The position numbers were made by a program, and so were the translations under genes. A stretch of DNA of 64,000 bases from an unidentified bacterial endosymbiont (GTDB taxonomy: Bacteria > Pseudomonadota > Gammaproteobacteria > Enterobacterales > G038960095). The stretch's first letter is position 1, and each line of letters opens with the position of its first letter. Under the pieces are notes generated by a model that saw only the letters and a program-made list of their open reading frames with translations, was not told where the DNA came from and ran no database searches. The DNA lies in NCBI RefSeq assembly GCF_918320885.1, contig NZ_OU907312.1, positions 434,001 to 498,000 of the forward strand. Reading direction: 5' to 3'. Below, one piece after another: positions 21,482-32,699 of this stretch.

Positions 21482-21558
21482 GGGTCTGTAGCTCAGGTGG
21501 TTAGAGTGCACCCCTGATAAGGGTGAGGTCGGTGGTTCGAGTCCACCCAGACCCACCA
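21482..21558 (+). tRNA. ileT: tRNA-Ile (GAT)
   Basis: This is a 77-base tRNA with the acceptor pair GGGTCTG and CAGACCC, the GATAA anticodon loop with GAT at 21516-21518, GGTTCGAGTCC in the T arm and an encoded CCA end. It lies in the 16S-23S spacer, as in E. coli rrnA, rrnD and rrnH. Confidence 0.97.
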
Positions 21559-21568
21559 TCATTGACTT

Positions 21569-21644
21569 GGGGCTATAGCTCAGCTGGGAGAGCGCCTGCC
21601 TTGCACGCAGGAGGTCAGCGGTTCGATCCCGCTTAGCTCCACCA
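21569..21644 (+). tRNA. alaT: tRNA-Ala (TGC)
   Basis: This is a 76-base tRNA with the acceptor pair GGGGCTA and TAGCTCC, the anticodon stem CCTGC/GCAGG with anticodon TGC at 21602-21604, GGTTCGATCCC in the T arm and an encoded CCA end. It starts ten bases after tRNA-Ile, the usual Ile-Ala spacer pair. Confidence 0.97.
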
Positions 21645-21723
21645 TGTATTTAGAAAGCAGAAAGCAGAAAACAGGAGTCAGAGGTTGGGGTATGGGAGAG
21701 CCTGTATTGTGATCTGTGATTTT

Positions 21724-21745
21724 TGTGAGTTCTTTAACAATTTGG
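21724..21745 (+). promoter_or_regulatory. spacer boxA antitermination site
   Basis: TGAGTTCTTTAACAATTTGG in the spacer between tRNA-Ala and 23S matches the boxA element found before 23S genes, which renews the NusB/S10 antitermination complex. Confidence 0.6.
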
Positions 21746-21785
21746 ATATTAGCGATATAGCCCTGAAGGTTATTGTGGGTTGTAG

Positions 21786-24716
<2,931 letters not shown>

Positions 24717-24791
24717 TACAACACCAGAGTGACTTTAGGGGCAGGGAGTTATCGCTAATATCCAGAGGTGGTTAGAGTGTTTGTATTTATT

Positions 24792-24911
24792 TGCTTGGTG
24801 GCAATAGCGCGATGGACCCACCTGAATCCATTCCGAACTCAGAAGTGAAACGTTGCAGCGCCGATGGTCGTGTGGGGTCTCCCCATGTTAGAGTAGGTCA
24901 CCGCCGAGCAA
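24792..24911 (+). rRNA. rrf: 5S ribosomal RNA
   Basis: Ends TGCTTGGTGG and CCGCCGAGCA pair over ten bases as the terminal helix. CCATTCCGAACTCAGAAGTG and GCCGATGGTCGTGTGGGGTC are the conserved central motifs. The length is 120 bases. Flanking TTTATT and AATAAA extend the stem as a processing site. No tRNA or clear terminator follows in the next 90 bases. Confidence 0.95.
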
Positions 24912-25004
24912 ATAAACACAGCCATTCAGTCAAAACTAGATCAACACCCCCTTCAAAACCCCTTCAAATCAAGAAGTAATTTTTTTGTTGTATTAGGCCT
25001 TTGT

Positions 25005-25931
25005 TTGCAGTACTGTATGCGCCTGATTTTACAAATAGATAACCTATCAATGTGTATTAATAGATCAAAATCATACATTCTTACATCCAGAATACGCTAT
25101 ATTGTTAATAGTAGAGTATTGCTGGCACTCTGTATTTCTTTATTTTATTTAACGGTTCAGGCTAATTCCAATAATACTGTGATGGTCACAGCCAGTACCG
25201 GTGAATTAGGACAAAAAATTTCTCTTCATCTCGCCTCAGAGGGCTATGACTTAATACTGACTGGTAGAAGTCAGGAAAAATTATCCGATTTAAAAAATGA
25301 GATTAATAAAAAATACAAAAATATAGCTATAACAACTGAAGTAATAGAGTTTACAGATACGAAAACAATTGAAAATACCGCCAAAAAAATCCCCGTCAAC
25401 TCCCTTAAAGGTCTGGTCCTTATCGGTCCTAGACCACTTTTAAGCAAGGAGAATATTCCTAATAAGCCAGCGTGGTCGAAAGCATTTTTGGAATGTTTTA
25501 TCGGTCCTCTTGAAGTTGTAAAGTTATTTAATTTACATATTCAGCCTAAGGGTAGTCTTGTGGTTATTGCAGGCAATACCTCGAGAAATTATATGCCAAA
25601 TTATCCTAATACTAACGTGATACGTCTTGCCTGGATTGGTGAAGTTAAAAATCTAGTGCACTTTTTTGCTGAACGAAAAATTCGCGTTAATGCTGTTTCT
25701 CCTGGCCCTCTATTAACTCAATTTCACATCAAAAGAATAGAAGAACAGGCAATTTCAAAAAATATTTCCTTTGAAGAGCAGCTCTCTAAAAATGCAGCAT
25801 TGATACCCTTAAAATCTTATGGAAAACCAGAAGATTTGGCAAAATTAGTATCGTTTATGATTTCTGATCACTCAACACACTTAAACGGTGCTAATATTCC
25901 TCTTGATGGTGGTGAGTCACAGGCTTATTAG
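25005..25931 (+). CDS. AT-rich SDR-fold protein with N-terminal hydrophobic segment
   Basis: The protein is a short-chain dehydrogenase/reductase by fold: TASTGELG (residues 62-69) is the cofactor glycine motif, LTGRSQEKL follows at 85-93, and RVNAVSPGPLLTQF (227-240) and the final NIPLDGG are family signatures. The active-site region NYMPNYPNTNVIRLAW (195-210) keeps a Tyr at 200, but the Lys four residues later is Asn, so it may not be a working dehydrogenase. Residues 37-53 are hydrophobic and end VQA-NS, like a signal peptide, which is unusual for this family. The start is uncertain. The gene is much richer in A and T than its neighbours, which suggests acquisition. Confidence 0.7.
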   Translation: MQYCMRLILQIDNLSMCINRSKSYILTSRIRYIVNSRVLLALCISLFYLTVQANSNNTVMVTASTGELGQKISLHLASEGYDLILTGRSQEKLSDLKNEINKKYKNIAITTEVIEFTDTKTIENTAKKIPVNSLKGLVLIGPRPLLSKENIPNKPAWSKAFLECFIGPLEVVKLFNLHIQPKGSLVVIAGNTSRNYMPNYPNTNVIRLAWIGEVKNLVHFFAERKIRVNAVSPGPLLTQFHIKRIEEQAISKNISFEEQLSKNAALIPLKSYGKPEDLAKLVSFMISDHSTHLNGANIPLDGGESQAY

Positions 25932-26003
25932 AGCACTAAGGCGGTGCCAAGCATGTTTATGGGTTAGACTACAGAAGATCCATTGAGATCTCGCTCCAAA
26001 ATC

Positions 26004-27791
26004 TCAACTTCTGGCAGGAGCCCCCAGATCTAATAGGCCACCCACCTGTGCTTCCCACAGGGTTTTGTATAAACCACCCTGTGCCAGCAACGCGTGGTGT
26101 GGCCCATCTTCAATGATCTTTCCCGCTTTAAGCACTAAAATTCGATCCATCTGCAGTAGGGTTGAGAGACGGTGCGCAATCACAATACTGGTCTTACCGT
26201 GCATTAAGCGCTTCAGTGATTGCTGGATAACTTGTTCCGTCACTGAATCAAGTTGTGAGGTCGCTTCATCTAGTATTAAAATTGGCGCGTTTTTCAGCAG
26301 TACCCTAGCAATGGCGATACGTTGTCGCTGTCCTCCTGATAATTTAACCCCGCGTTCCCCCACCAGGGAGGCGTATCCTTGGGGTAATTGAACAATAAAG
26401 TCATCGGCCTGTGCCTGTTTAGCCGCTGTGATGACTTCAGCATCGCTGGCCTCTAGCCGGCCATAGCGAATGTTCTCTAAGAGTGAGCGATGAAAGAGTA
26501 AGGGATCTTGCGGGATTAACCCAATCGCTTTGTGTAGAGAATCTTGGGTGACTTGACGGATATCTTGACCATCAATCACAATAGTACCAGCAGTCACATC
26601 ATACAGTCTGAGAATCAGATTGATAAAGGTTGTTTTGCCACTCCCTGAATAACCGACCAAACCTATTTTCTGACCCGCTGCAATGGTGACTGACTGCTTG
26701 TAGAACAGTGTCGCTGCACCTTGGTAATTAAAGGTTACCTGATCGAAGACAATAGTCCCTTGGTGGACTTGTAGTGATTGTTCAGGCTGTGCATCTTGGA
26801 GGGTTAAAGGGATTAACGCGATACTAACGCCTTGGTTAATATTACCAATCAACTCAGCAGCACGACTAATATCTTCTGAAAGTGATCGTAGCACCTGAAT
26901 GATGCTAATATTAACAGTCAAAATTAATATAAAGTCACCAGCAGTCACTTGGCCTGCTTTAAAGCCGTAAATTAAAGCCAATAAACTCAGTGTTTGATAA
27001 ACAACAAATGAAAAGGTCTGAAATAAAATGACCCGTAAAAAATACCAGTCGCGTTGTTGTCCAGCAACACTATTGCGATCAAGCTGCTGCAGCAATCTTT
27101 GTGATTCATAGTGGCGTGTAGCCAATAGACGAATAGTCATGAAGTTGCTTAAAATGTCAATCAGGTAGCCAATCACTTGAGAACGAACTTCGACAGCAGT
27201 TTTAATAAGCTGTTCAGCACGTTTAGCCAGTAACCCGGCAATCAGCATAAAAATAGTGATCCAACCGGACAGGAGTAAAGCACATTGAACGTTAACCTGC
27301 CACAGGGTAAAAATAGCAATGAGTAATGACAAAAAATGGCTAAAAAATTTATGAATAAATAAAATTAACAGTTCAGGAATGCCAGTCATGGCCTCTTTTA
27401 TTTTATTACCTAGGTTGCCAACAAACTGATTTTGCAATAATTCCTGTGAGTGCTGCATCATATTATTCATTAAGCGATCACCAATTGATCGCTGTAATGG
27501 ATAATTGATTTTTATCCAGATAAAATCATGAAATCTAAGAATAAGCGTGGTCAACAGGGTCATAATAATATAGAAAGTAGTGGGTGCTGCTAGCTCAGGA
27601 ATGACCTCTTCTGGCGTTAATCTGGGGATCTTATCCAATATTATTTTTAACAGATAGGGTCTTAGGCTGAGATCAATTGCCCAGAAGGTACCGACTAAAA
27701 AAGCGCCAACAATCCAACCCCTAAAAGGTTTTAAACACTGTAATGCAAACTGTAAGCTACTCTGTGATGATTTAGCTCCCTGCTTAAACAT
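26004..27791 (-). CDS. ABC exporter, fused membrane and ATPase domains
   Basis: This is a half-transporter of the MsbA/multidrug type. Five to six hydrophobic helices lie in the first 300 residues. The ATPase domain has Walker A GYSGSGKT, the signature LSGGQRQR, Walker B ILILDEATSQLD and the switch IAHRLSTL. I placed the start at 27791, where GGGAG lies five bases upstream, giving 595 residues; the open frame runs to 27899. It should act as a homodimer or with a partner in the inner membrane. The substrate cannot be told; the TM part is not closely MsbA-like. It is downstream of priA on the same strand. Confidence 0.85.
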   Translation of the reverse strand: MFKQGAKSSQSSLQFALQCLKPFRGWIVGAFLVGTFWAIDLSLRPYLLKIILDKIPRLTPEEVIPELAAPTTFYIIMTLLTTLILRFHDFIWIKINYPLQRSIGDRLMNNMMQHSQELLQNQFVGNLGNKIKEAMTGIPELLILFIHKFFSHFLSLLIAIFTLWQVNVQCALLLSGWITIFMLIAGLLAKRAEQLIKTAVEVRSQVIGYLIDILSNFMTIRLLATRHYESQRLLQQLDRNSVAGQQRDWYFLRVILFQTFSFVVYQTLSLLALIYGFKAGQVTAGDFILILTVNISIIQVLRSLSEDISRAAELIGNINQGVSIALIPLTLQDAQPEQSLQVHQGTIVFDQVTFNYQGAATLFYKQSVTIAAGQKIGLVGYSGSGKTTFINLILRLYDVTAGTIVIDGQDIRQVTQDSLHKAIGLIPQDPLLFHRSLLENIRYGRLEASDAEVITAAKQAQADDFIVQLPQGYASLVGERGVKLSGGQRQRIAIARVLLKNAPILILDEATSQLDSVTEQVIQQSLKRLMHGKTSIVIAHRLSTLLQMDRILVLKAGKIIEDGPHHALLAQGGLYKTLWEAQVGGLLDLGAPARS

Positions 27792-27909
27792 GAGTACTCC
27801 CTTGAACGCTTTCTTGCCCGTGTTATTTATAATTATTAAGAGTTTATAGGGATTTAAAACAGTCGGAATAGAGTACAGGTTTATTGGGTAAATTTTCAAA
27901 TAAATTTTT

Positions 27910-30108
27910 TTACCCTTCTACCGGATCAACATCGATGCTCCATTTTATTTTTCGGGCCAGGGGCAAGGCGCTGATCTGCGGGTAATGGCTCTGTAATAGC
28001 TGTTGTAGCCTCCCGCGTGAAGGATGCTGTAATAGCAATTGCCAGCGAAAGTAGCCCGCCCGCTTGGCTTGTAGGGCGGGTGAAGGGCCTAATAGCCATA
28101 ACGCACTGTCTAGGTGTCCTGGCTGTTCAAGTAGTTGGCGGACCGCTGAGAGAAAATCACAGGCGCGAGGTGACTCGAAGTCCTCGGCTAACAGCAGCAC
28201 CTGGCTGACATAAGGAGGCAGTGAGGCCAGTTGTCGCTCTTCTAATAGCTGCTCAGAGAAGGCTGTATACCCCTGGAGCAGTAGCGTTTGTAACAAGGGA
28301 TGCTGAGGATGATGGGTTTGCAACACTACTTCACCCTGTTTGCTGGCGCGTCCAGCGCGTCCTGCGACCTGTGTGTAGAGTTGTGCCAAGCGCTCCGCTG
28401 CCCGGTAGTCTGCTGAAAATAGCGCACCGTCAATATCCAGTAGTGCCACTAAGGTCACATCGGGGAAATGGTGTCCTTTAGCCAACATCTGGGTGCCAAT
28501 CAGCAGTTGGGCGCCCCCTTGATGAATGGTATGGAGCTGTTGCGCTAAAGCCCCTTTTTGGCGGGTGCTATCGCGGTCAATTCGCTGAATGGAGATCTGT
28601 GGCAACAACTGCTGCAGCTTGCTCTCTAGCTGTTCCGTCCCGATTCCAGCCGTTATCAAATGAGTTGAGCCACAGCCAGTACATTGGTGTGCTACGGCCC
28701 GTTGGTTGCCACAGTGATGGCAGCACAATCGCTGTGAGGCTTGATGCAGGGTGTAATAGCGTTCACAGCGTAGACAGGTTGCTAACCAACCACAATCGTG
28801 ACACAGCAGTGCTGGCGCGTAACCCCGACGGTTGAGGAAGAGTAGAACCTGATTATTGGCCTGTAGATGCTGCTGGATGCGTGCAAATAACTCAGGCGCG
28901 ATGCCGGCCGTTAACGGTTGCCCTTTGAGATCTAAGAGCTGTTGTTGAACAGCTGCAGCCCCCCCAGCCCGTTGGGTCAATAGCAGCTGTCGATATTTTC
29001 CTTGCTGGACATTATGTAACGTTTCCAGCGCTGGCGTAGCGGATCCCAACAGAATAGGAATCCCCTCGTAATGAGCGCGTAAAACCGCTAGATCACGGGC
29101 ATGGTAACGCCAACCACTCTGCTGCTTATAGGAGAGATCGTGTTCTTCATCAATAATAATCAAGCCTAAGCGCTGCAGCGGTGTAAACAGCGCAGAGCGG
29201 GTTCCGACCACCAATGCCACGGCGCCATCGCGTGCAGCTAACCAGATGGCTAACCGTTCACTCTCTCGCAAGGCGGAGTGTAGGACAACTATCGGCACCG
29301 GTAAGCGTTGACGTAACCGCTCAATGGTTTGGTGCGTTAAACTAATTTCTGGAACCAATAGCAAGGCCTGTTTGCCCTGTGCTAATACCTGCTCTAATAG
29401 TCGCAGATAGACTTCAGTTTTGCCAGATCCGGTAACGCCTTGCAGTAACCAAACGTTAAAACCTTGGAGCTGTTGACTGATCTGATTAACAGCGACCTGT
29501 TGTTCAGCATTCAGGATAGGGGCCTGTTGATCAGACGGTCGTGTTAACGACCACGAACCGGCGGCCGCAGGCGTTGGTCGATCAGTTTTCACGAGTCCCT
29601 TGGTGTGTAAAGTGCGGAGCAGCCGGGGGCTGATGGCCAGGAAGGGAGTGGCTTGCGAGGAAAGGCCCTGTTGTAATTGACGTAGTGCTGCCTGCTGCCT
29701 GGGTGCCTTGCTAGCCGCCTGGAGCACTGTGGTATGGCCAAGGGCCGTTAATTGCCACTGGATAGTCTCTGCTTGAACAGCAGGTTTTCCCTGACGGAGT
29801 CCTTTGGGCAGTGCTTTCTGCAGGACTTCTCCTAGGGGATAGTGATAATAGGCGGCGGCCCACTGCAAGAGTTGCCATAAAGTACTGGAAAAAAGCGGTT
29901 GCGAGTCTAGGATCGCGAGGAGCTGTTTGAGTTGCGCAACTGGCAAGTCGCTATTGTTGGCATAGTCGACGACAATCCCGATGAGTTTGCGTCGACCAAA
30001 GGGAACTTTAACCCGCACTCCCTTTAAAGGGAGCTGCCCCTCTTTCGGTCGGTAATCGAATAGCCGCGCAAGGGGAACAGGCAGTGCAACTCGAATAATC
30101 GTTATCAT
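27910..30108 (-). CDS. priA: primosomal helicase PriA
   Basis: PriA recognises stalled or recombined forks and reloads the replisome. The 732 residues equal the E. coli protein. In order are the N-terminal 3'-end-binding domain beginning VALPVPLARLFDY, the helicase Walker A GVTGSGKTEVY near 230, DEEH near 330, and a zinc region with four CxxC pairs (CHDCG, CLRCE, CHHCG, CTGCG) between the helicase lobes. The C-terminal motifs QMLAKGHHFPDVTLV and QVAGRAGR are intact. The gene is complete, with no frame breaks. Confidence 0.97.
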   Translation of the reverse strand: MITIIRVALPVPLARLFDYRPKEGQLPLKGVRVKVPFGRRKLIGIVVDYANNSDLPVAQLKQLLAILDSQPLFSSTLWQLLQWAAAYYHYPLGEVLQKALPKGLRQGKPAVQAETIQWQLTALGHTTVLQAASKAPRQQAALRQLQQGLSSQATPFLAISPRLLRTLHTKGLVKTDRPTPAAAGSWSLTRPSDQQAPILNAEQQVAVNQISQQLQGFNVWLLQGVTGSGKTEVYLRLLEQVLAQGKQALLLVPEISLTHQTIERLRQRLPVPIVVLHSALRESERLAIWLAARDGAVALVVGTRSALFTPLQRLGLIIIDEEHDLSYKQQSGWRYHARDLAVLRAHYEGIPILLGSATPALETLHNVQQGKYRQLLLTQRAGGAAAVQQQLLDLKGQPLTAGIAPELFARIQQHLQANNQVLLFLNRRGYAPALLCHDCGWLATCLRCERYYTLHQASQRLCCHHCGNQRAVAHQCTGCGSTHLITAGIGTEQLESKLQQLLPQISIQRIDRDSTRQKGALAQQLHTIHQGGAQLLIGTQMLAKGHHFPDVTLVALLDIDGALFSADYRAAERLAQLYTQVAGRAGRASKQGEVVLQTHHPQHPLLQTLLLQGYTAFSEQLLEERQLASLPPYVSQVLLLAEDFESPRACDFLSAVRQLLEQPGHLDSALWLLGPSPALQAKRAGYFRWQLLLQHPSRGRLQQLLQSHYPQISALPLARKIKWSIDVDPVEG

Positions 30109-30486
30109 GGACCCGCTATAGTGTGCGCTGCACGATGACTGTGAAGTAGGGTGCTACTTTGCTCAAAGCATGCCATAATGGTAAAATTTTTGAACCTAAA
30201 ATAGCCTGTTTTTCTGGATAGCAGGTAGTATACGCGCTGATGCTGGTTAGGTCATGGCGTATTTTCAAGCACTCATTCCAGCCGTTGCGGCTGAGGGGTA
30301 CTGTCTAAAAAGATTGGGGTCACGTTCATCAAAGCAATACAAGCACGTTGACTCAGCGCGCTTGTGTTAAACTATACCGGTAGTGCAGCTGGGCAGTTCT
30401 TGCTGTGACCCCTTAGGGCGCCGCCGTTGTTTATTTGTTGTAAACAATTTTTATCATATTGATTGTTTTTAATAGGAGGGAAATGC
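30109..30486. other. intergenic region between divergent priA and sspA
   Basis: This 378-base gap contains no credible gene. In E. coli rplM and rpsI precede sspA; they are not here. A TTGACT at 30348-30353 resembles a -35 box, but its best -10 (TATACC) is 19 bases away, so the sspA promoter is uncertain. An AAGTAG/CTACTT hairpin lies at 30144-30159, and AAACAAT/ATTGTTT at about 30442-30468 could form a hairpin just before the sspA ribosome-binding site. Confidence 0.4.
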
Positions 30487-31125
30487 ATGGCTGTTGCCGC
30501 TAATAAACGTTCAGTAATGACGCTTTTTTCTAGTCCAACCGATATTTTTAGCCACCAGGTCCGTATCGTATTGGCTGAAAAAGGGGTGAACGTCGACATT
30601 GAGATGGTCGATAGCGATAACTTGCCTCAAGATCTCATTGATTTGAATCCCTACCGTACGGTTCCTACGTTGGTGGATCGAGAACTGGTACTTTATAGTG
30701 CAAGAATTATTATGGAATACCTAGATGAGCGTTTTCCGCATCCTCCGCTAATGCCCGTTTACCCAGTCGCTCGAGGCAATAGTCGTTTAATGGCTTATCG
30801 TATTGAACAGGATTGGTATGCGTTACTGAAAAAAATAGCTGATAACCCAGGCAGTGAAGCGGAAACTGCTCGTCAGCAGCTGCGGGATGAGTTATTGTCG
30901 GTGGCTCCCGTGTTTGCAGAATTTCCTTATTTTATGAGCGAAGAGTTTAGCTTAGTGGACTGCTATTTGACCCCGTTGTTATGGCGCCTCCCCCACTACA
31001 ACGTTGCTTTGGTTGGTAGTGGCGCTAAGGCATTAAATGCTTACACAAAGAGACTTTTTGAACGCGATGCTTTTTTGGCTTCTTTAACGGAAGCTGAACG
31101 AGCAATGTCCACCTATCTCCGGTAA
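30487..31125 (+). CDS. sspA: stringent starvation protein A
   Basis: SspA binds RNA polymerase, lowers H-NS levels and helps stress survival; it has a glutathione-transferase fold without that activity. The 212 residues begin MAVAANKRSVMTLFS as in E. coli, followed by VRIVLAEKGV, SARIIMEYLDERFPHPPLMP and EEFSLVDCYLTPLLWRLP. The start at 30487 has AGGAGG eight bases upstream; a longer frame from 30463 is not needed. It forms an operon with sspB ten bases downstream, preceded here by priA rather than rpsI. Confidence 0.97.
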   Translation: MAVAANKRSVMTLFSSPTDIFSHQVRIVLAEKGVNVDIEMVDSDNLPQDLIDLNPYRTVPTLVDRELVLYSARIIMEYLDERFPHPPLMPVYPVARGNSRLMAYRIEQDWYALLKKIADNPGSEAETARQQLRDELLSVAPVFAEFPYFMSEEFSLVDCYLTPLLWRLPHYNVALVGSGAKALNAYTKRLFERDAFLASLTEAERAMSTYLR

Positions 31126-31135
31126 GGAGGAGACG

Positions 31136-31612
31136 ATGAAAAAGCAAGCATTGACCCCCAGCCGTCCCTATTTGTTACGGGCCTATTATCATTGGTTGCT
31201 AGATAATCAGTTGACCCCTTGCCTCGTTGTGAAGGCTCCCCATCACGGTGTCAAAGTACCCCTAGAGAGTGTCAAGGATGGTAAAGTGGTTTTGAATATT
31301 GCACCCCAGGCGGTTACAGCGTTTGAGATGGGCCTGGATACGCTCCGCTTTGGTGTCTGTTTCAGTGGTGTTCCCCAGGAGGTGGTGATACCCCTAGCGG
31401 CGGTAGTCGGGATCTATGCGCGCGAAAATGGCGCAGGCACACTATTTGCGGAAGAGCCAGCCTATCAACAGGTGACAAAGCTATCTACGGGACATATGGG
31501 ACAGGGACCGGCGCGTGATCCAGCGCTTGACAGGCAAAGCCATCGGAATAGGACAGAAATCTCGCCAACCACATCATCCGATCGTCAGACAACACTACGC
31601 ATTATTAAGTGA
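31136..31612 (+). CDS. sspB: ClpXP adaptor SspB
   Basis: SspB carries ssrA-tagged proteins to the ClpXP protease. The N-terminal domain begins with SRPYLLRAYYHWLLDNQLTP (residues 8-27), and VPLAAVVGIYARENGAG-like sequence ends it near 100. A flexible linker follows, and the last residues, TTLRIIK, match the ClpX-binding LRVVK tail. The length is 158 residues against 165 in E. coli. GGAGGAGACG precedes the ATG. Confidence 0.96.
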   Translation: MKKQALTPSRPYLLRAYYHWLLDNQLTPCLVVKAPHHGVKVPLESVKDGKVVLNIAPQAVTAFEMGLDTLRFGVCFSGVPQEVVIPLAAVVGIYARENGAGTLFAEEPAYQQVTKLSTGHMGQGPARDPALDRQSHRNRTEISPTTSSDRQTTLRIIK

Positions 31613-31648
31613 TAGTCTACCGGCTTATCGGCTCAGTAGAGTTTTATG

Positions 31649-31711
31649 AGGGGGCCACCCCCTAGGGGTGATCAGGCAGACTGTTGAGGATTTGGTCTGC
31701 ACCAAATCCTC
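31649..31711. terminator. two hairpins between sspB and the ankyrin gene
   Basis: AGGGGG/CCCCCT with a three-base loop (31649-31663) and the perfect 10-bp GAGGATTTGG/CCAAATCCTC with loop TCTGCA (31686-31711) lie in the gap between the convergent ends of sspB and the ankyrin gene. Neither is followed by a T-run on either strand, so intrinsic termination is uncertain. They may be RNA 3'-end stabilisers. Confidence 0.45.
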
Positions 31712-31744
31712 TGGCAATTAACACTCTTGGTAGGTTTAGTAGGT

Positions 31745-32389
31745 TTAAACGCCGTGCATGATTTCCACTTTCCTGAAGGAAGTATCACGCGTGGCGATAA
31801 ACTGCGGGTGTTGCAACAGCTGCTCAACTATCCCATGTCTATTCAGATACTTAGCAAAAAAGAATGCCGTTCTTCCCAAACGATCTTTGAGCGTGTCATC
31901 TATTCCCGGATAGCGCAACAACTGTTCCACGATGTCGTTCTCGCCATACAGCACGGCTAACATCAATGCTGTTCTTCCACAGCAGTCCATCAAATTAACG
32001 TCAATATCTGGATGCAGAAGCAGCTGAGTGACCGCATTGTCTGCCCCAAGCCCTGCCGCTAACATCAAGGCACTCATTTCCTGGGAATCCTGCTGATTAA
32101 CCTCTATTTTGCTATGTCTGACTAGTGTCTTCAACAGGGTTTGACGCCCACTAATGATAGCATGCATTAATGCAGTCCGACCTTCGTAGTCTATTGCGTT
32201 GGGATCGATATCAGGCTGAACCAGTAGTGAGTCCACCAACACCATATTATTACTTATGGTAGCCGCTATCAGTAGCGTCTGTCCGCAAGCGTCTCGTGTC
32301 TTGACATCAAAACCCATGGAAAAAATAGATGAGGGAGCGCTCTTTTGAGAAAGAATTTCCTTAAACGAAAAATAAGACCCTTTTTTCAT
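31745..32389 (-). CDS. ankyrin-repeat protein
   Basis: About five ankyrin repeats are visible in 214 residues, including GQTLLIAATISNNMVLVDSL (36-55), GRTALMHAIISGRQTLLKTL (70-89), MSALMLAAGLGADNAVTQLL (105-124), GRTALMLAVLYGENDIVEQL (138-157) and GRTAFFFAKYLNRHGIVEQL (172-191). Each unit ends in a DID- or PGID-like turn, giving unusually short spacing. Such proteins bind other proteins and are often host-directed in intracellular bacteria. I chose the ATG at 32389, nine bases after AGGAG; the frame is open from a TTG at 32461. No enzymatic domain or signal peptide is seen. Confidence 0.8.
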   Translation of the reverse strand: MKKGSYFSFKEILSQKSAPSSIFSMGFDVKTRDACGQTLLIAATISNNMVLVDSLLVQPDIDPNAIDYEGRTALMHAIISGRQTLLKTLVRHSKIEVNQQDSQEMSALMLAAGLGADNAVTQLLLHPDIDVNLMDCCGRTALMLAVLYGENDIVEQLLRYPGIDDTLKDRLGRTAFFFAKYLNRHGIVEQLLQHPQFIATRDTSFRKVEIMHGV

Positions 32390-32699
32390 AGCAGCCATCT
32401 CCTGATGGATTGAAACAGCTACCACCTGAGGTTTGAAATTCATTGGTGGTAGCCCAAGCAAGGTTCAAACCCCGGATCCATCAGTTTCCGGTCACCTAAC
32501 GGTGCCTCGCCTGAGCCACCATGGACAGAGTGACACTAAGAAACACGCTGTAATACGTGTTTGGCGCTGACGGAAAATTTTAGGGTTTGAATCCTGGCTA
32601 CAGTCTTTATAGCGGGGGGATATTAACTAATAGATAACCTACAAGCAACAAAGGACATAATTTTTTACAAATTTAGAAAAACAGGTCAGAAGGTGGAAC
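32390..32699. other. leader of the ankyrin gene with inverted repeat
   Basis: This 310-base gap between two minus-strand genes holds CTACCACC (32419-32426) and GGTGGTAG (32445-32452), a perfect 8-bp inverted repeat 30-63 bases before the ankyrin start. It could be an operator or an RNA hairpin. No gene is recognised in the remainder. Confidence 0.45.

Noticed and set aside
30348-30376. TTGACT followed by ACTATA as an sspA promoter
   Set aside because: The -35 box is good but no -10 box lies at acceptable spacing; kept only as a remark in the intergenic entry.
32455-32480. GGTTCAAACCCCGG resembling a tRNA T arm
   Set aside because: No matching acceptor, D or anticodon arms could be found on either side.
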